Shown here piece by piece: positions 6,974 to 14,346 of a stretch of DNA of 17,632 bases. Origin of the DNA: Methanobacteriota archaeon (GTDB lineage: Archaea; Methanobacteriota; Methanobacteria; Methanobacteriales; Methanobacteriaceae); the NCBI GenBank assembly GCA_023434825.1, contig JAEYSH010000150.1, forward strand, positions 1 to 17,632. The letters are read 5' to 3'. The notes below the pieces were generated by a model. That model was not told the DNA's origin. It saw only the letters and a program-made list of their open reading frames with translations, and did no database searches. The position numbers and the translations under genes are program-made. The stretch's first letter is position 1. Every line of letters begins with the position of its first letter.

Positions 6974-8407
6974 CTAATTCTTATGAATATCTCTCCAAAA
7001 GACAGATATACCTTCTTCTGATGGATAAACACTAAAATCAAACCATCGATCAGATACAAGTGCACCATGAGATTCAAAGCGTTGAATTTCCTGCATTTTA
7101 ATTGCATTGTGGAATAAAGTTTCATAAATAGTTCCTTTAAGTTCAGGGAATCTTTCCCAAAAATTTTGTCCTATTAGTTCATCAGGATCTATACCAAAAT
7201 ATTCTCCTGCACATTTATTTACATAAATAAGACGCCATTGATTATCCAAAGCCATAAAACCATCTTTTATACTATCTAAAATTTCTTTAAATTGACTTTT
7301 ACTTCTATTAAGCTCATCTTCAAAGTTTTTACGTTCAGTATCATCAAAAACATATCCTTTAACCTGAATAAGCTCATTAGACTCACTGAATATACCAACA
7401 ACATTAGCAATGACATGAATTCTCATGCCGTCCGATCTCCGCTGCCAGCTTTGAAACCCCTGTATTTTACGCTCATTTTTAAGTCGAGTAACTATATAAG
7501 GCCAATCGAATGAATTTGCTTCTGAAATATTCCAATTTAGCGCATCTACACCATCATAGAAACCATATATTTCTGCAAATGCAGGATTACATTCTATTAT
7601 ATTTCCCTCAAGTGTTGCAATGAAATCTCCAGTTAAATCTTCATCAAACAAACGATGATACTTTTCTTCACTCTCTTTTAATGCATCTTCTCCCATCTTA
7701 CGTTCAGTATCATCAAAAATATATCCTTTAACTTGTTTAAGTTCATGAGATTCGTCTAAAATTCCAACAACATTTGCAACAACGTGTATTTCTTTACCAT
7801 CATGCCGCTTATGCCAGCTTTGATGATCCTGAATTTTATGTTCATTTCGAAGTTGATCAATTAAATTAATCCAGTCCAAGGAGTTAAACTCAGAAATATA
7901 TGATTCAAGAGCTTTTTTACGGTCACTAAAACCATATATATCAACAAAAGCAGGATTACATTCTATTATTTTTCCTTCAAGGGTTGCAATAAAATCCCCT
8001 GTCAAATCATCTTCAAACCATTGCCTGTATTTTTCTTCAGTTTGAAGATCTTCTTCAGTTGATTCAATAATATCTTGAACTTGCACTAAAAAACCAGAAT
8101 CAACAACAGAAATATTAAAATTAATAATAGCCCTTCCAGACCTTAAAGGAGAATAATAACCTCCACTTTCCATTCTGTCAAAGTCTAAAATAGATTTATT
8201 TTTTATAATTTTTTTATTAATTTCGTCTTTATTAATTCTAAAAACGGGATGATCAAATAAATTAAATCTTCTAAAAATATCTAATGAAGAAATTCCAAGA
8301 ATTTGCATTGCAGAGTTATTAGCATCGATTAATGAGCCATTTTTATCATAAAAAAGGAATCCTATAGGCGAATTATCGAATATTTCTTCTTTGAAATTGT
8401 TATGCAT
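6974..8407 (-). CDS. PAS-only sensory protein with four PAS domains, no kinase
   Basis: A soluble 477-aa protein made of four PAS domains at about 8-115, 127-237, 250-360 and 372-475. Domains 2 and 3 each end in the PAC-type FDDTERK linker and start with a [ED]DLTGDFIATLEG motif. Domain 4 begins SQFKEILDSIKDGFMALD and ends VFWRDIHKN. No HisKA, HATPase, GGDEF or HTH region follows: the frame closes directly after the fourth PAS, and only 49 nt remain before the convergent usp gene. It must therefore signal through a partner, or be the remnant of a PAS-histidine kinase. No clear haem or flavin ligand is evident. The minus-strand GGGAG 7 nt before the ATG at 8407 supports the start. Methanobacteriales carry many PAS-rich sensors, and orphan PAS proteins are known there. 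Confidence 0.88.
   Translation of the reverse strand: MHNNFKEEIFDNSPIGFLFYDKNGSLIDANNSAMQILGISSLDIFRRFNLFDHPVFRINKDEINKKIIKNKSILDFDRMESGGYYSPLRSGRAIINFNISVVDSGFLVQVQDIIESTEEDLQTEEKYRQWFEDDLTGDFIATLEGKIIECNPAFVDIYGFSDRKKALESYISEFNSLDWINLIDQLRNEHKIQDHQSWHKRHDGKEIHVVANVVGILDESHELKQVKGYIFDDTERKMGEDALKESEEKYHRLFDEDLTGDFIATLEGNIIECNPAFAEIYGFYDGVDALNWNISEANSFDWPYIVTRLKNERKIQGFQSWQRRSDGMRIHVIANVVGIFSESNELIQVKGYVFDDTERKNFEDELNRSKSQFKEILDSIKDGFMALDNQWRLIYVNKCAGEYFGIDPDELIGQNFWERFPELKGTIYETLFHNAIKMQEIQRFESHGALVSDRWFDFSVYPSEEGISVFWRDIHKN
7328..8029 (-). repeat. Intragenic tandem duplication of a PAS module
   Basis: PAS2 (7697-8029) and PAS3 (7328-7660) are aligned copies. Counting by eye without gaps, 73 of 111 residues are identical, with unbroken blocks such as DLTGDFIATLEG and IIECNPAF. 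The similarity also shows at DNA level (for example ggattacattctattat in both copies, at about 7584 and 7951). This points to a fairly recent duplication inside the gene. Confidence 0.8.
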
Positions 8408-8643
8408 CCTCTTACTCCCATATTCTTGTTTTTAGTTAAATCTAATAATAAATATTAAATCCAAATTGCGCATATTTATTTTAAATCGCTTTAATCAATC
8501 AATAAAATTATTTCAAGCGTCAAAAAATTTATATTAATAAAATTTATCAACTTATTTCAATATAAATTTATTTATGAGATTAATTCAAACATGTGTTATT
8601 AAAATTAAGAACAACCATCTACAAAATAGATTAAAAACATCAT

Positions 8644-8653
8644 GTTTTATAAA
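8644..8653 (+). promoter_or_regulatory. TATA box of the ferredoxin-like gene
   Basis: GTTTTATAAA at about 8644-8653 is a good archaeal TATA element. Initiation about 25 nt downstream leaves a leader of about 20 nt that contains the GAGG ribosome-binding site at 8683-8686. The rest of the 286-nt divergent spacer (8408-8693) is AT-rich, with no gene visible. Confidence 0.45.
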
Positions 8654-8693
8654 GAAAATCTTCTAAAACTAATAAAAATAATGAGGAATAATA

Positions 8694-9512
8694 ATGAAAA
8701 GAGACATTATTCGAATTAATGAAGAGAAATGTACTGGATGTGGAGAATGCATACCGGGATGTCCCGAAGGAGCTTTACAAGTTATTGATGGAAAGGCAAG
8801 ACTTATAAGCGATTTATTCTGCGATGGTTTAGGAGCTTGTATTGGAAATTGCCCACAAGATGCGATTGAAGTAGAACAGAGAGAAGCAGAACTCTATGAT
8901 GAATATAAAGTTATGGAAAATGTAATAGACGCAGGTCCAAATGTTATAAAAGCTCATTTGAAGCATTTAAATGATCATAGCCAGAATGAGTATTTAAATC
9001 AAGCCATTGATTTTTTAAAACAAAAAAATATAGAAGTTCCAGACTATGAAGGAGAAAATGAAACACAATGTGGCTGTCCAGGTTCAGCAATGAGAGATTT
9101 AAGCACTAATAAATCTGAAACTACTAATGAACCACAAATTTTAATTGCTGAACTTAGAAACTGGCCAGTACAATTACAGCTTTTAAATCCAAATGCACCA
9201 TATTTAAAAAATGCGGATTTATTAATAGCAGCAGATTGCGCCCCATTTGCCTACGCTAATTTCCATCAGAGATTTTTAAAAGATAAAGTTTTGATAATTC
9301 TCTGTCCAAAGCTGGATAAGACCATTGAACAGTACGTGGATAAATTAACTGAAATTTTTAAAACTCAGGACATAAATTCAATCTCAATAGTACATATGGA
9401 AGTCCCTTGCTGCTCAGGAATTGAAGTTATAGTGAAAAGAGCATTAGAAAAAGCTCAAAAGAATATAATCATCAAAGATTATACCATATCCATCAACGGC
9501 GAAATAATTTAA
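8694..9512 (+). CDS. Dicluster ferredoxin-domain iron-sulfur oxidoreductase
   Basis: A 272-aa cytoplasmic Fe-S protein. The N-terminal ferredoxin domain has a full CxxCxxCxxxCP block (C13, C16, C19, C23). The second block, CDGLGACIGNCP, has C43, C49 and C53, but Leu46 replaces the second Cys. Cluster II may thus be [3Fe-4S] or use another ligand. The CDGLGAC form is typical of this family, so it is not a local mutation. A CGCPGS motif follows at about 127-132. The C-terminal domain has RNWPVQLQLLNPNAPYL, a Cys in AADCAPFA, LCPKLD and VPCCSGIE, matching a family of uncharacterised redox proteins in anaerobes and methanogens. The role is presumably electron transfer from an unknown donor. GAGG precedes the ATG at 8694. 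Its stop lies 2 nt from the stop of the convergent TauE gene. Confidence 0.88.
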   Translation: MKRDIIRINEEKCTGCGECIPGCPEGALQVIDGKARLISDLFCDGLGACIGNCPQDAIEVEQREAELYDEYKVMENVIDAGPNVIKAHLKHLNDHSQNEYLNQAIDFLKQKNIEVPDYEGENETQCGCPGSAMRDLSTNKSETTNEPQILIAELRNWPVQLQLLNPNAPYLKNADLLIAADCAPFAYANFHQRFLKDKVLIILCPKLDKTIEQYVDKLTEIFKTQDINSISIVHMEVPCCSGIEVIVKRALEKAQKNIIIKDYTISINGEII

Positions 9513-9514
9513 GC

Positions 9515-10324
9515 CTACAAAATTCCAATCATGTGTAAACCAATGAATACGAGCAATGCAATAAAAACATAATTCAATTTTTTTCTTGGAAGATTATGGG
9601 CAACCCTAACACCAAACTGAGCCATAGGAACACTTACAACAACTAAGAGTGCAAACTGAAGCAAGTTTACGTATCCTAAGGAGTAAGGCGGCAAACCATT
9701 GACTCCAAGACCACTGAAAATATACGCCATTATACCTCCAATTGAAGTAAACACAATGACTGCTGATGATGTCCCGATAGCTTTGATTATATCATATCTA
9801 AGTAAAATGACCATGAAAGGCACAATGATAAACCCTCCTCCAACTCCAAGAAGTCCAGACATTAATCCAACAAATAATCCCCCCAAAAGGAAATAAATTA
9901 TATTATATTTTGGTTTTTCATTTATTTCTGGATATTTAATTAAAAGCATTATTAAAGCAACTATTATAACTGCAAATCCAAATATAGACTTAAGTAAATC
10001 TCCAGGAATACTGGTAGCGATAATTCCCCCTAAAATACCTCCAATTACTCCAGTTGATGCTAGATAAATGGCAGGTTTTATTAAAACAGCTTTTTTTCTA
10101 TAATGCCCATATGCGCCACTTAATGCTGTTGGAAGTATTACTGCAAGACTTGTCCCTAATGAAACTCTTATTGCAATTGTTGGATCAATTCCTATTGATG
10201 TCATTAGCCAGTACAAAATAGGGACCATTATAAATCCGCCACCGACACCCAACAGCCCTGAAGCAAATCCTATTCCCATACCGGTGATTAAAAGAACTAT
10301 TATGTAAAAAAAATTAATTTCCAT
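9515..10324 (-). CDS. Sulfite exporter TauE/SafE family permease
   Basis: A 269-aa inner-membrane protein of the TauE/SafE (DUF81, 4-toluenesulfonate uptake-like) family, with about eight hydrophobic helices. The family signature occurs twice as an internal duplication: GLLGVGGGFIMVP (about 23-35) and GLLGVGGGFIIVP (about 157-169). Members export or import sulfur-containing or organic anions such as sulfite, sulfoacetate or taurine; the substrate here is not readable from sequence. I chose ATG 10324 because AAAAGGA precedes it by about 6 nt. A longer frame beginning at a TTG (10342) would swallow that site and adds hydrophilic residues only. It is convergent with the ferredoxin-like gene. The region upstream on the minus strand (10430-10510) is unusually GC-containing and may be its leader. 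Confidence 0.92.
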   Translation of the reverse strand: MEINFFYIIVLLITGMGIGFASGLLGVGGGFIMVPILYWLMTSIGIDPTIAIRVSLGTSLAVILPTALSGAYGHYRKKAVLIKPAIYLASTGVIGGILGGIIATSIPGDLLKSIFGFAVIIVALIMLLIKYPEINEKPKYNIIYFLLGGLFVGLMSGLLGVGGGFIIVPFMVILLRYDIIKAIGTSSAVIVFTSIGGIMAYIFSGLGVNGLPPYSLGYVNLLQFALLVVVSVPMAQFGVRVAHNLPRKKLNYVFIALLVFIGLHMIGIL

Positions 10325-10558
10325 GATTTGATTCCTTTTCAATTTTTTAAAATCATTTATCTTTAAAATTATTTATTAGCTTTAAGGTAAATGTCACTTT
10401 CCCCATTCTAACAAAATCGAATTTAATTTTTGCACTCAAAACCGAAGGTTTGATAGTTTCGTAGCCTTGAAAATTGATACTTATCACACGCTAACCAAAC
10501 TATATTTAAGCTGAAAAATATCATATATGAAAATAATATAATGAATATATAGTATAAT

Positions 10559-10579
10559 AAAATAGATAAAATCTATTTT
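10559..10579. repeat. 9-bp perfect inverted repeat with 3-nt spacer, possible operator
   Basis: AAAATAGAT and ATCTATTTT flank AAA, forming a 21-nt dyad 30 nt upstream of the TATA box of the MutS-like gene. It is a candidate binding site for a dimeric regulator. AT-richness lowers its weight. Confidence 0.35.
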
Positions 10580-10608
10580 TTAATATTTATGCTAATAAAC
10601 AAAATCTG

Positions 10609-10617
10609 TTTATAAAT
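10609..10617 (+). promoter_or_regulatory. TATA box of the MutS-like operon
   Basis: TTTATAAAT is a close match to the archaeal TATA consensus. Transcription starting near 10640 would give a short leader of about 16 nt containing the GGTGAT ribosome-binding site (10645-10650). Confidence 0.55.
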
Positions 10618-10655
10618 CAATTATAGCAATAATGCTGGCTCAATGGTGATAAAAA

Positions 10656-12545
10656 GTGGATCTAACTAATATCAAAGGCATCGGCGAAAAATTGGCCAAA
10701 AAAATTATGAATAACTTCAAAAGCGAAGAAGAATTAAAAGCCGCGATTGAAAACTTCGAAATTGATAGACTTTCAAAAATTGAAGGTGTAAGCCAATCTA
10801 AAGCCATAGAAATAATCAATGCTGCTCTGGGTAATCCTAAAGAAGAATTTTTAAAAACTGGTAGAGCTACACAAATTTATGATGATATATTACTTAGAAT
10901 ACTTAAATATGCTAATACAAAATATGGGAAAAACCGTATCCTTCTAATTAGCCCTACAATGGATACAAAAAAGATTGAAAGAAACCTGAAATTTGTAATG
11001 AATGCAAAGGAAACGGTTTCAAATCTACCAATAGATGAAATCAGTAATTTATTAAAAAAGGTTAATCCTTCAAGTAAAGATAAACCAAAATATGATCCAT
11101 CAAAGGCAATACTTGTAGAATCAAGGGAAGATTACATAAGGCTAATGGATATGGATTTAAACAGATATGCAAACATTATAACTGCTGAAGAAGTAGAAAA
11201 CCTGGAAGATTATGAATTTGTAATATATCTATTTTCTACAGGGCAAATAGAACTTGATGATGCTTATAATGTTGCAATGGTAACTGGTGATTCACTAGAA
11301 CATGAAATAATCCCAGAAACTGTTCTTTCATATTTCTATACAAATTACGATCTATTATCTAATATACTAAAAATCAAAAAAATTTTAGAGCGAAAATCAG
11401 TAATTAGGGAAATCCTTGAAATATTGGATTCTTTAGAGTCAGGTAAAATTGATGAAAGCGTATTTGACACTGCTGTAGAAGAAGCAAAGAAAAAAGCAGA
11501 CAGTAAACTCAAAGATGGTATTAAACAGGTTGATCTTAAAGGAGATGAAGTTTTAGCTTTGATGAATGAAGGAATGCCTGCTAAAATTCAAAACATATTC
11601 GATGATGTTATAAAAGAGGCCAAAGAAGAAATCAAAGAAAAAACAGGCTGTTCATTTGACCCATTTATTCAAAAATATCCAATTGAAGTAGATGAACAGG
11701 AACTGGAGAGAGTAAAAAGGCAGGAAATTGCAAAGGAACATCTAAATAAATTTGATAAGAAAGTAAAAGCCGCTTCAAGGCTTTATAATTTAAAAGAAAC
11801 TGCAGAAGATGAAATTCATGAAATACTTGAGTTTGATTATGAATTTGCACTTGGTTGTTTTGCTTATTATTATGAATTAAATCCACCTCAAATCGGCAAT
11901 AATTTTAATTTTAACGGTGCAATACACCTTAATTTAGCATTGGATGAAGACATTCAAAGAATTGATTATTCTCTTCAAAGTCCAGAAAATGTTGCTTTAC
12001 TTACAGGAGCAAACAGCGGTGGAAAAACTACACTTCTTGAAACTCTAGCCCAGATATCAATAATGACACACATGGGGCTTCCAGTTTGCGCAGAGAAGGC
12101 AACAGTAAAACTTGCTGAAGAAATATATTTCTTTTCTAAACAGAGATCACTTGATGCTGGAGCATTTGAATCATTTTTAAATACATTCATGCCTGTTGTG
12201 ATTACAGATACATCTAAGCTTGTGCTTCTGGACGAATTAGAAGCAATTACAGAACTTGAAGCTGCAGTTAAAATTATTGCAAGTTTCATAGATTTATTGA
12301 AAGATTCAGATTCATATGCAGTCATTGTAACCCACATGGCGCGTGAAATAATGAAATTCACTGAAGTTAGAGTAGATGGAATCGAGGCTAAAGGTCTGGA
12401 CGATAAATACAATTTACTCGTTGATAGAACTCCCCGAATGAATTATCTGGCAAAGAGTACTCCAGAATTAATTTTAAGGATGATCTATGAAAAATCTGAT
12501 GGAAAAATAAAGGATATTTATGGACAGATACTAGAGAAATTTTGA
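10656..12545 (+). CDS. MutS-family ATPase with N-terminal helix-hairpin-helix (archaeal MutS2-like)
   Basis: A 629-aa DNA-binding ATPase. Residues 1-60 hold two helix-hairpin-helix units (NIKGIGEKLAKKI; KIEGVSQSKAIEII). A helical core with coiled-coil-prone charged segments (about 230-390) corresponds to the MutS lever/clamp. The C-terminal ATPase has Walker A TGANSGGKTT (450-459), Walker B KLVLLDE (521-527) and the H-loop VTH (558-560). After Walker B, ELEAI replaces the ELGxGT of classic MutS. There is no mismatch-recognition domain and no Smr nuclease domain, so it is not MutS1 or bacterial MutS2. Archaeal proteins of this layout are annotated MutS2-like, with a role in recombination or branched DNA likely but unproven. 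The GTG start at 10656 is set by GGTGAT 5 nt upstream. It forms an operon with the zinc-ribbon gene. Confidence 0.88.
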   Translation: MDLTNIKGIGEKLAKKIMNNFKSEEELKAAIENFEIDRLSKIEGVSQSKAIEIINAALGNPKEEFLKTGRATQIYDDILLRILKYANTKYGKNRILLISPTMDTKKIERNLKFVMNAKETVSNLPIDEISNLLKKVNPSSKDKPKYDPSKAILVESREDYIRLMDMDLNRYANIITAEEVENLEDYEFVIYLFSTGQIELDDAYNVAMVTGDSLEHEIIPETVLSYFYTNYDLLSNILKIKKILERKSVIREILEILDSLESGKIDESVFDTAVEEAKKKADSKLKDGIKQVDLKGDEVLALMNEGMPAKIQNIFDDVIKEAKEEIKEKTGCSFDPFIQKYPIEVDEQELERVKRQEIAKEHLNKFDKKVKAASRLYNLKETAEDEIHEILEFDYEFALGCFAYYYELNPPQIGNNFNFNGAIHLNLALDEDIQRIDYSLQSPENVALLTGANSGGKTTLLETLAQISIMTHMGLPVCAEKATVKLAEEIYFFSKQRSLDAGAFESFLNTFMPVVITDTSKLVLLDELEAITELEAAVKIIASFIDLLKDSDSYAVIVTHMAREIMKFTEVRVDGIEAKGLDDKYNLLVDRTPRMNYLAKSTPELILRMIYEKSDGKIKDIYGQILEKF

Positions 12546-12555
12546 GGAGAAATAA

Positions 12556-13080
12556 ATGGTCTTTTGCTCTAATTGTGGAACTGAAAATGATGATGGTGCT
12601 GATCTTTGCAAGAACTGCCATAAAAAATTATATTCGGCCAAATCTAACAGGGAAGTTAAATTCGTAGCAATAGTAGCAATTTTTGCAATTGGAGTTGTTT
12701 TGATATCTCTTTTTGGATTAATGGATAATATGGCATACATTCCTACTGTATCTGGTGAACATATTTCAGCATATAAAGCCTCATGCACTGAAATAGATTT
12801 AAATAAAGATGTAGAAGATTTAAATCCATTCATTGGGCAAAAAGTAAAAGTTAAGGGAAAAATGATAGATTCAGTTGATGGTACTTCAGATAGAATTTAT
12901 TTAACACTTAAAGTTGATAATTTAACCTATTATCCGTATGTAGATGTTTCGTATTCATCAAAAATCCCCTTCAATAAAGGAGATGAATTGGAAGTTTATG
13001 GAGAATATGATAGTTATGAGATAATAGATAATAATACTGTTATACCTTTCATTAAAGGAGCTTACATAGAAAAAGTTTGA
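12556..13080 (+). CDS. Zinc-ribbon, single-TM protein with OB-like C-terminal domain
   Basis: A 174-aa protein with three parts. The first is a zinc ribbon (C4-x2-C7 ... C18-x2-C21). The second is one membrane helix (about 35-55). The third is a C-terminal beta-rich domain (about 85-174) whose QKVKVKGKMIDS ... GDELEVYGEY ... IPFIKGAYIEKV pattern resembles an OB/tRNA_anti-like fold. By the positive-inside rule the ribbon would be cytoplasmic and the OB-like domain external. Proteins of this layout are common and uncharacterised in methanogens. The gene starts 10 nt after the MutS-like stop, and its ribosome-binding site GAGGAG overlaps the stop codon. The two genes are therefore almost surely co-transcribed and perhaps translationally coupled. 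A functional link to DNA metabolism is not otherwise supported. Confidence 0.8.
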   Translation: MVFCSNCGTENDDGADLCKNCHKKLYSAKSNREVKFVAIVAIFAIGVVLISLFGLMDNMAYIPTVSGEHISAYKASCTEIDLNKDVEDLNPFIGQKVKVKGKMIDSVDGTSDRIYLTLKVDNLTYYPYVDVSYSSKIPFNKGDELEVYGEYDSYEIIDNNTVIPFIKGAYIEKV

Positions 13081-13084
13081 CCTG

Positions 13085-13115
13085 ATTTTTTTTAAATATT
13101 ATTTTTTTCTTTTTA
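13085..13115 (+). terminator. T-tract terminator of the MutS-like operon
   Basis: Two T-runs (8 Ts at about 13086-13093; T-rich again at 13102-13114) follow the operon's last stop codon, with no strong hairpin. This fits archaeal U-tract-dependent termination. Confidence 0.45.
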
Positions 13116-13180
13116 ATAAGTAATAATATAATCTTTGAAAATCATAAATATACTAAATTTGAATATTTGGAGGTTATATT

Positions 13181-13555
13181 ATGAAAGTTAAATACACTAA
13201 TATTGCGGTTAAAAACCTTGAAGAATCTGTAAAATTTTATACTGACAAATTAGGGTTTGAAGAAAACCATCGCTTTAATCCCGAAAAAGGAATGACCATT
13301 GCTTTCTTGAGAGGTGACGGAGACAGCATGATTGAATTAACTGAAGGTATTGAAAATATAGATCCAAAAATGAAAGATAAAAAAGGACTTTTTATGGTAG
13401 GATTAGAGGTTTCTGATATGGATAGAACTGCTCGAGAACTCAAGAATAAAGGAATTAAATTTACAAGAGGACCTATTGATACTCCAAATGGGACTAAAAT
13501 TGCATTTCTCGAGGATCCTCAAGGTGTGCAAATCGAACTAATACAACCACCTTAA
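13181..13555 (+). CDS. VOC-superfamily (glyoxalase-like) protein lacking metal histidines
   Basis: A 124-aa single VOC protein with two beta-alpha-beta-beta-beta modules: VKNLEESVKFYTDKLGF at the start and VSDMDRTARELKNKGI in the second half, ending DPQGVQIELIQPP. Glyoxalase I uses His/Glu/His/Glu as metal ligands. Here the two Glu positions remain (E52, E119), but the His positions appear to be Tyr5 and Met72. It is thus unlikely to be a lactoylglutathione lyase. It could be a binding protein (for example drug or antibiotic resistance type), use altered metal coordination, or have another activity. The ATG at 13181 follows GGAGG at 13168-13172 with good spacing, and a TATA-like ATAAATATA lies near 13144-13152. 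It appears monocistronic, with T-rich sequence after the stop. Confidence 0.85.
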   Translation: MKVKYTNIAVKNLEESVKFYTDKLGFEENHRFNPEKGMTIAFLRGDGDSMIELTEGIENIDPKMKDKKGLFMVGLEVSDMDRTARELKNKGIKFTRGPIDTPNGTKIAFLEDPQGVQIELIQPP

Positions 13556-13761
13556 TTAATTTTTTTAATTTAAATCTTTTTAATTATTTTCACTAGTTAA
13601 AGCCAATATTAACCTTATTTTGACATAATGCTATTTTTAAATAAGATTTAGCATATAAAAAAAAATATAAAAAAATGGATACTAATTTTAGTGGTTAAAT
13701 ATGTATTTTTAAATGAATAAAAATTCTAACGACTAAAAAGAAAAATTTAAGTAATAATCAT

Positions 13762-13771
13762 TTTATATATT
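13762..13771 (+). promoter_or_regulatory. TATA box of the PsbP-like gene
   Basis: TTTTATATAT-type sequence about 30 nt upstream of the ATG at 13798, with GGTGA as ribosome-binding site at 13788-13792. The leader would be very short. The preceding spacer (13556-13761) is AT-rich with T-runs at its left end, probably terminating the VOC gene, and holds no visible gene. Confidence 0.5.
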
Positions 13772-13797
13772 TATTAAAAACGCTTTTTGGTGAAAAA

Positions 13798-14310
13798 ATG
13801 GATCGTGACCGTTTAATTCTACCAGCTATAATCATTATAGTTATTTTAATTGCAGCTATTGTAATAGCAGCATTAGCAGGAAACAATACATTCAATAGTG
13901 GCAGCCTTTATTTTGAATATCCGAAAACATGGTCGCAAGACCACGTTGTAGGTGATTTTAGCAATAATTCACTATATTCTGAAGTAACTCTAACATCTAA
14001 CATTCCAGATAGAACAAGTCCAACTTCATACATTGTAATTCAAATGCAGAAAAAATCTCAAGGAACATTAAAACTGCCAGGAACAAATGAAATCGTTATG
14101 AACACCACTAACTCAACAATAGGTACGACCAATGTCGGAAATATCAGAGCTACTCAACTTGGAACTTTCGGCCCAAGTGTAGCTGAAAAAGTTACAATCG
14201 TCGAAACTTCTGGTTATTATCTTGTATTAGAATATATTTGCCCTCCGAACGCTTTAAATCAGACTGAACAGGACTACAATACCATTTTAAAGACTTTAAG
14301 GTTGCAATAA
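13798..14310 (+). CDS. Membrane-anchored PsbP-like protein
   Basis: A 170-aa protein with a short charged N-terminus (MDRDR), one strong membrane helix (about 6-28, Ile/Val/Ala only) and a beta-rich domain outside the membrane. The segment SLYFEYPKTWSQD resembles the start of PsbP/MOG1-type domains, which are widespread in Methanobacterium as 'PsbP-related' proteins of unknown role. Several N-x-S/T sequons are present in the external domain. The anchor lacks a lipobox and a clear signal-peptidase site, so it is probably N-in/C-out. GGTGA 5 nt before the ATG supports the start. The gene is convergent with the ABC ATPase gene, leaving a 36-nt T-rich spacer. There is no link to photosynthesis: only the fold is shared. 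Confidence 0.75.
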   Translation: MDRDRLILPAIIIIVILIAAIVIAALAGNNTFNSGSLYFEYPKTWSQDHVVGDFSNNSLYSEVTLTSNIPDRTSPTSYIVIQMQKKSQGTLKLPGTNEIVMNTTNSTIGTTNVGNIRATQLGTFGPSVAEKVTIVETSGYYLVLEYICPPNALNQTEQDYNTILKTLRLQ

Positions 14311-14314
14311 AATT

Positions 14315-14337
14315 TAATTCTTTTTTTTATTTTTCTA
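14315..14337 (+). terminator. T-tract after the PsbP-like gene
   Basis: TTCTTTTTTTTTATTTTTCT directly after the stop codon, in the 36-nt convergent spacer, is a probable archaeal U-tract terminator. No hairpin is evident. Confidence 0.4.
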
Positions 14338-14346
14338 TTCAATACA

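Larger units (their letters stand above)
10325..10655. other. 331-nt intergenic region with divergent promoters and a less AT-rich island
   Basis: No protein gene is visible. Bases 10430-10510 stand out as clearly less AT-rich than the surroundings. They contain AAACC-GAA-GGTTT (a 5-bp hairpin near 10440-10452) and TGATA-CT-TATCA (near 10479-10490). On the minus strand a TATA-like TTAAATATA near 10500 would start a transcript of about 150 nt leading into the TauE gene, so the island may be a structured 5' leader or a small RNA. The remainder up to 10655 is AT-rich promoter DNA for the MutS-like gene. Confidence 0.4.
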
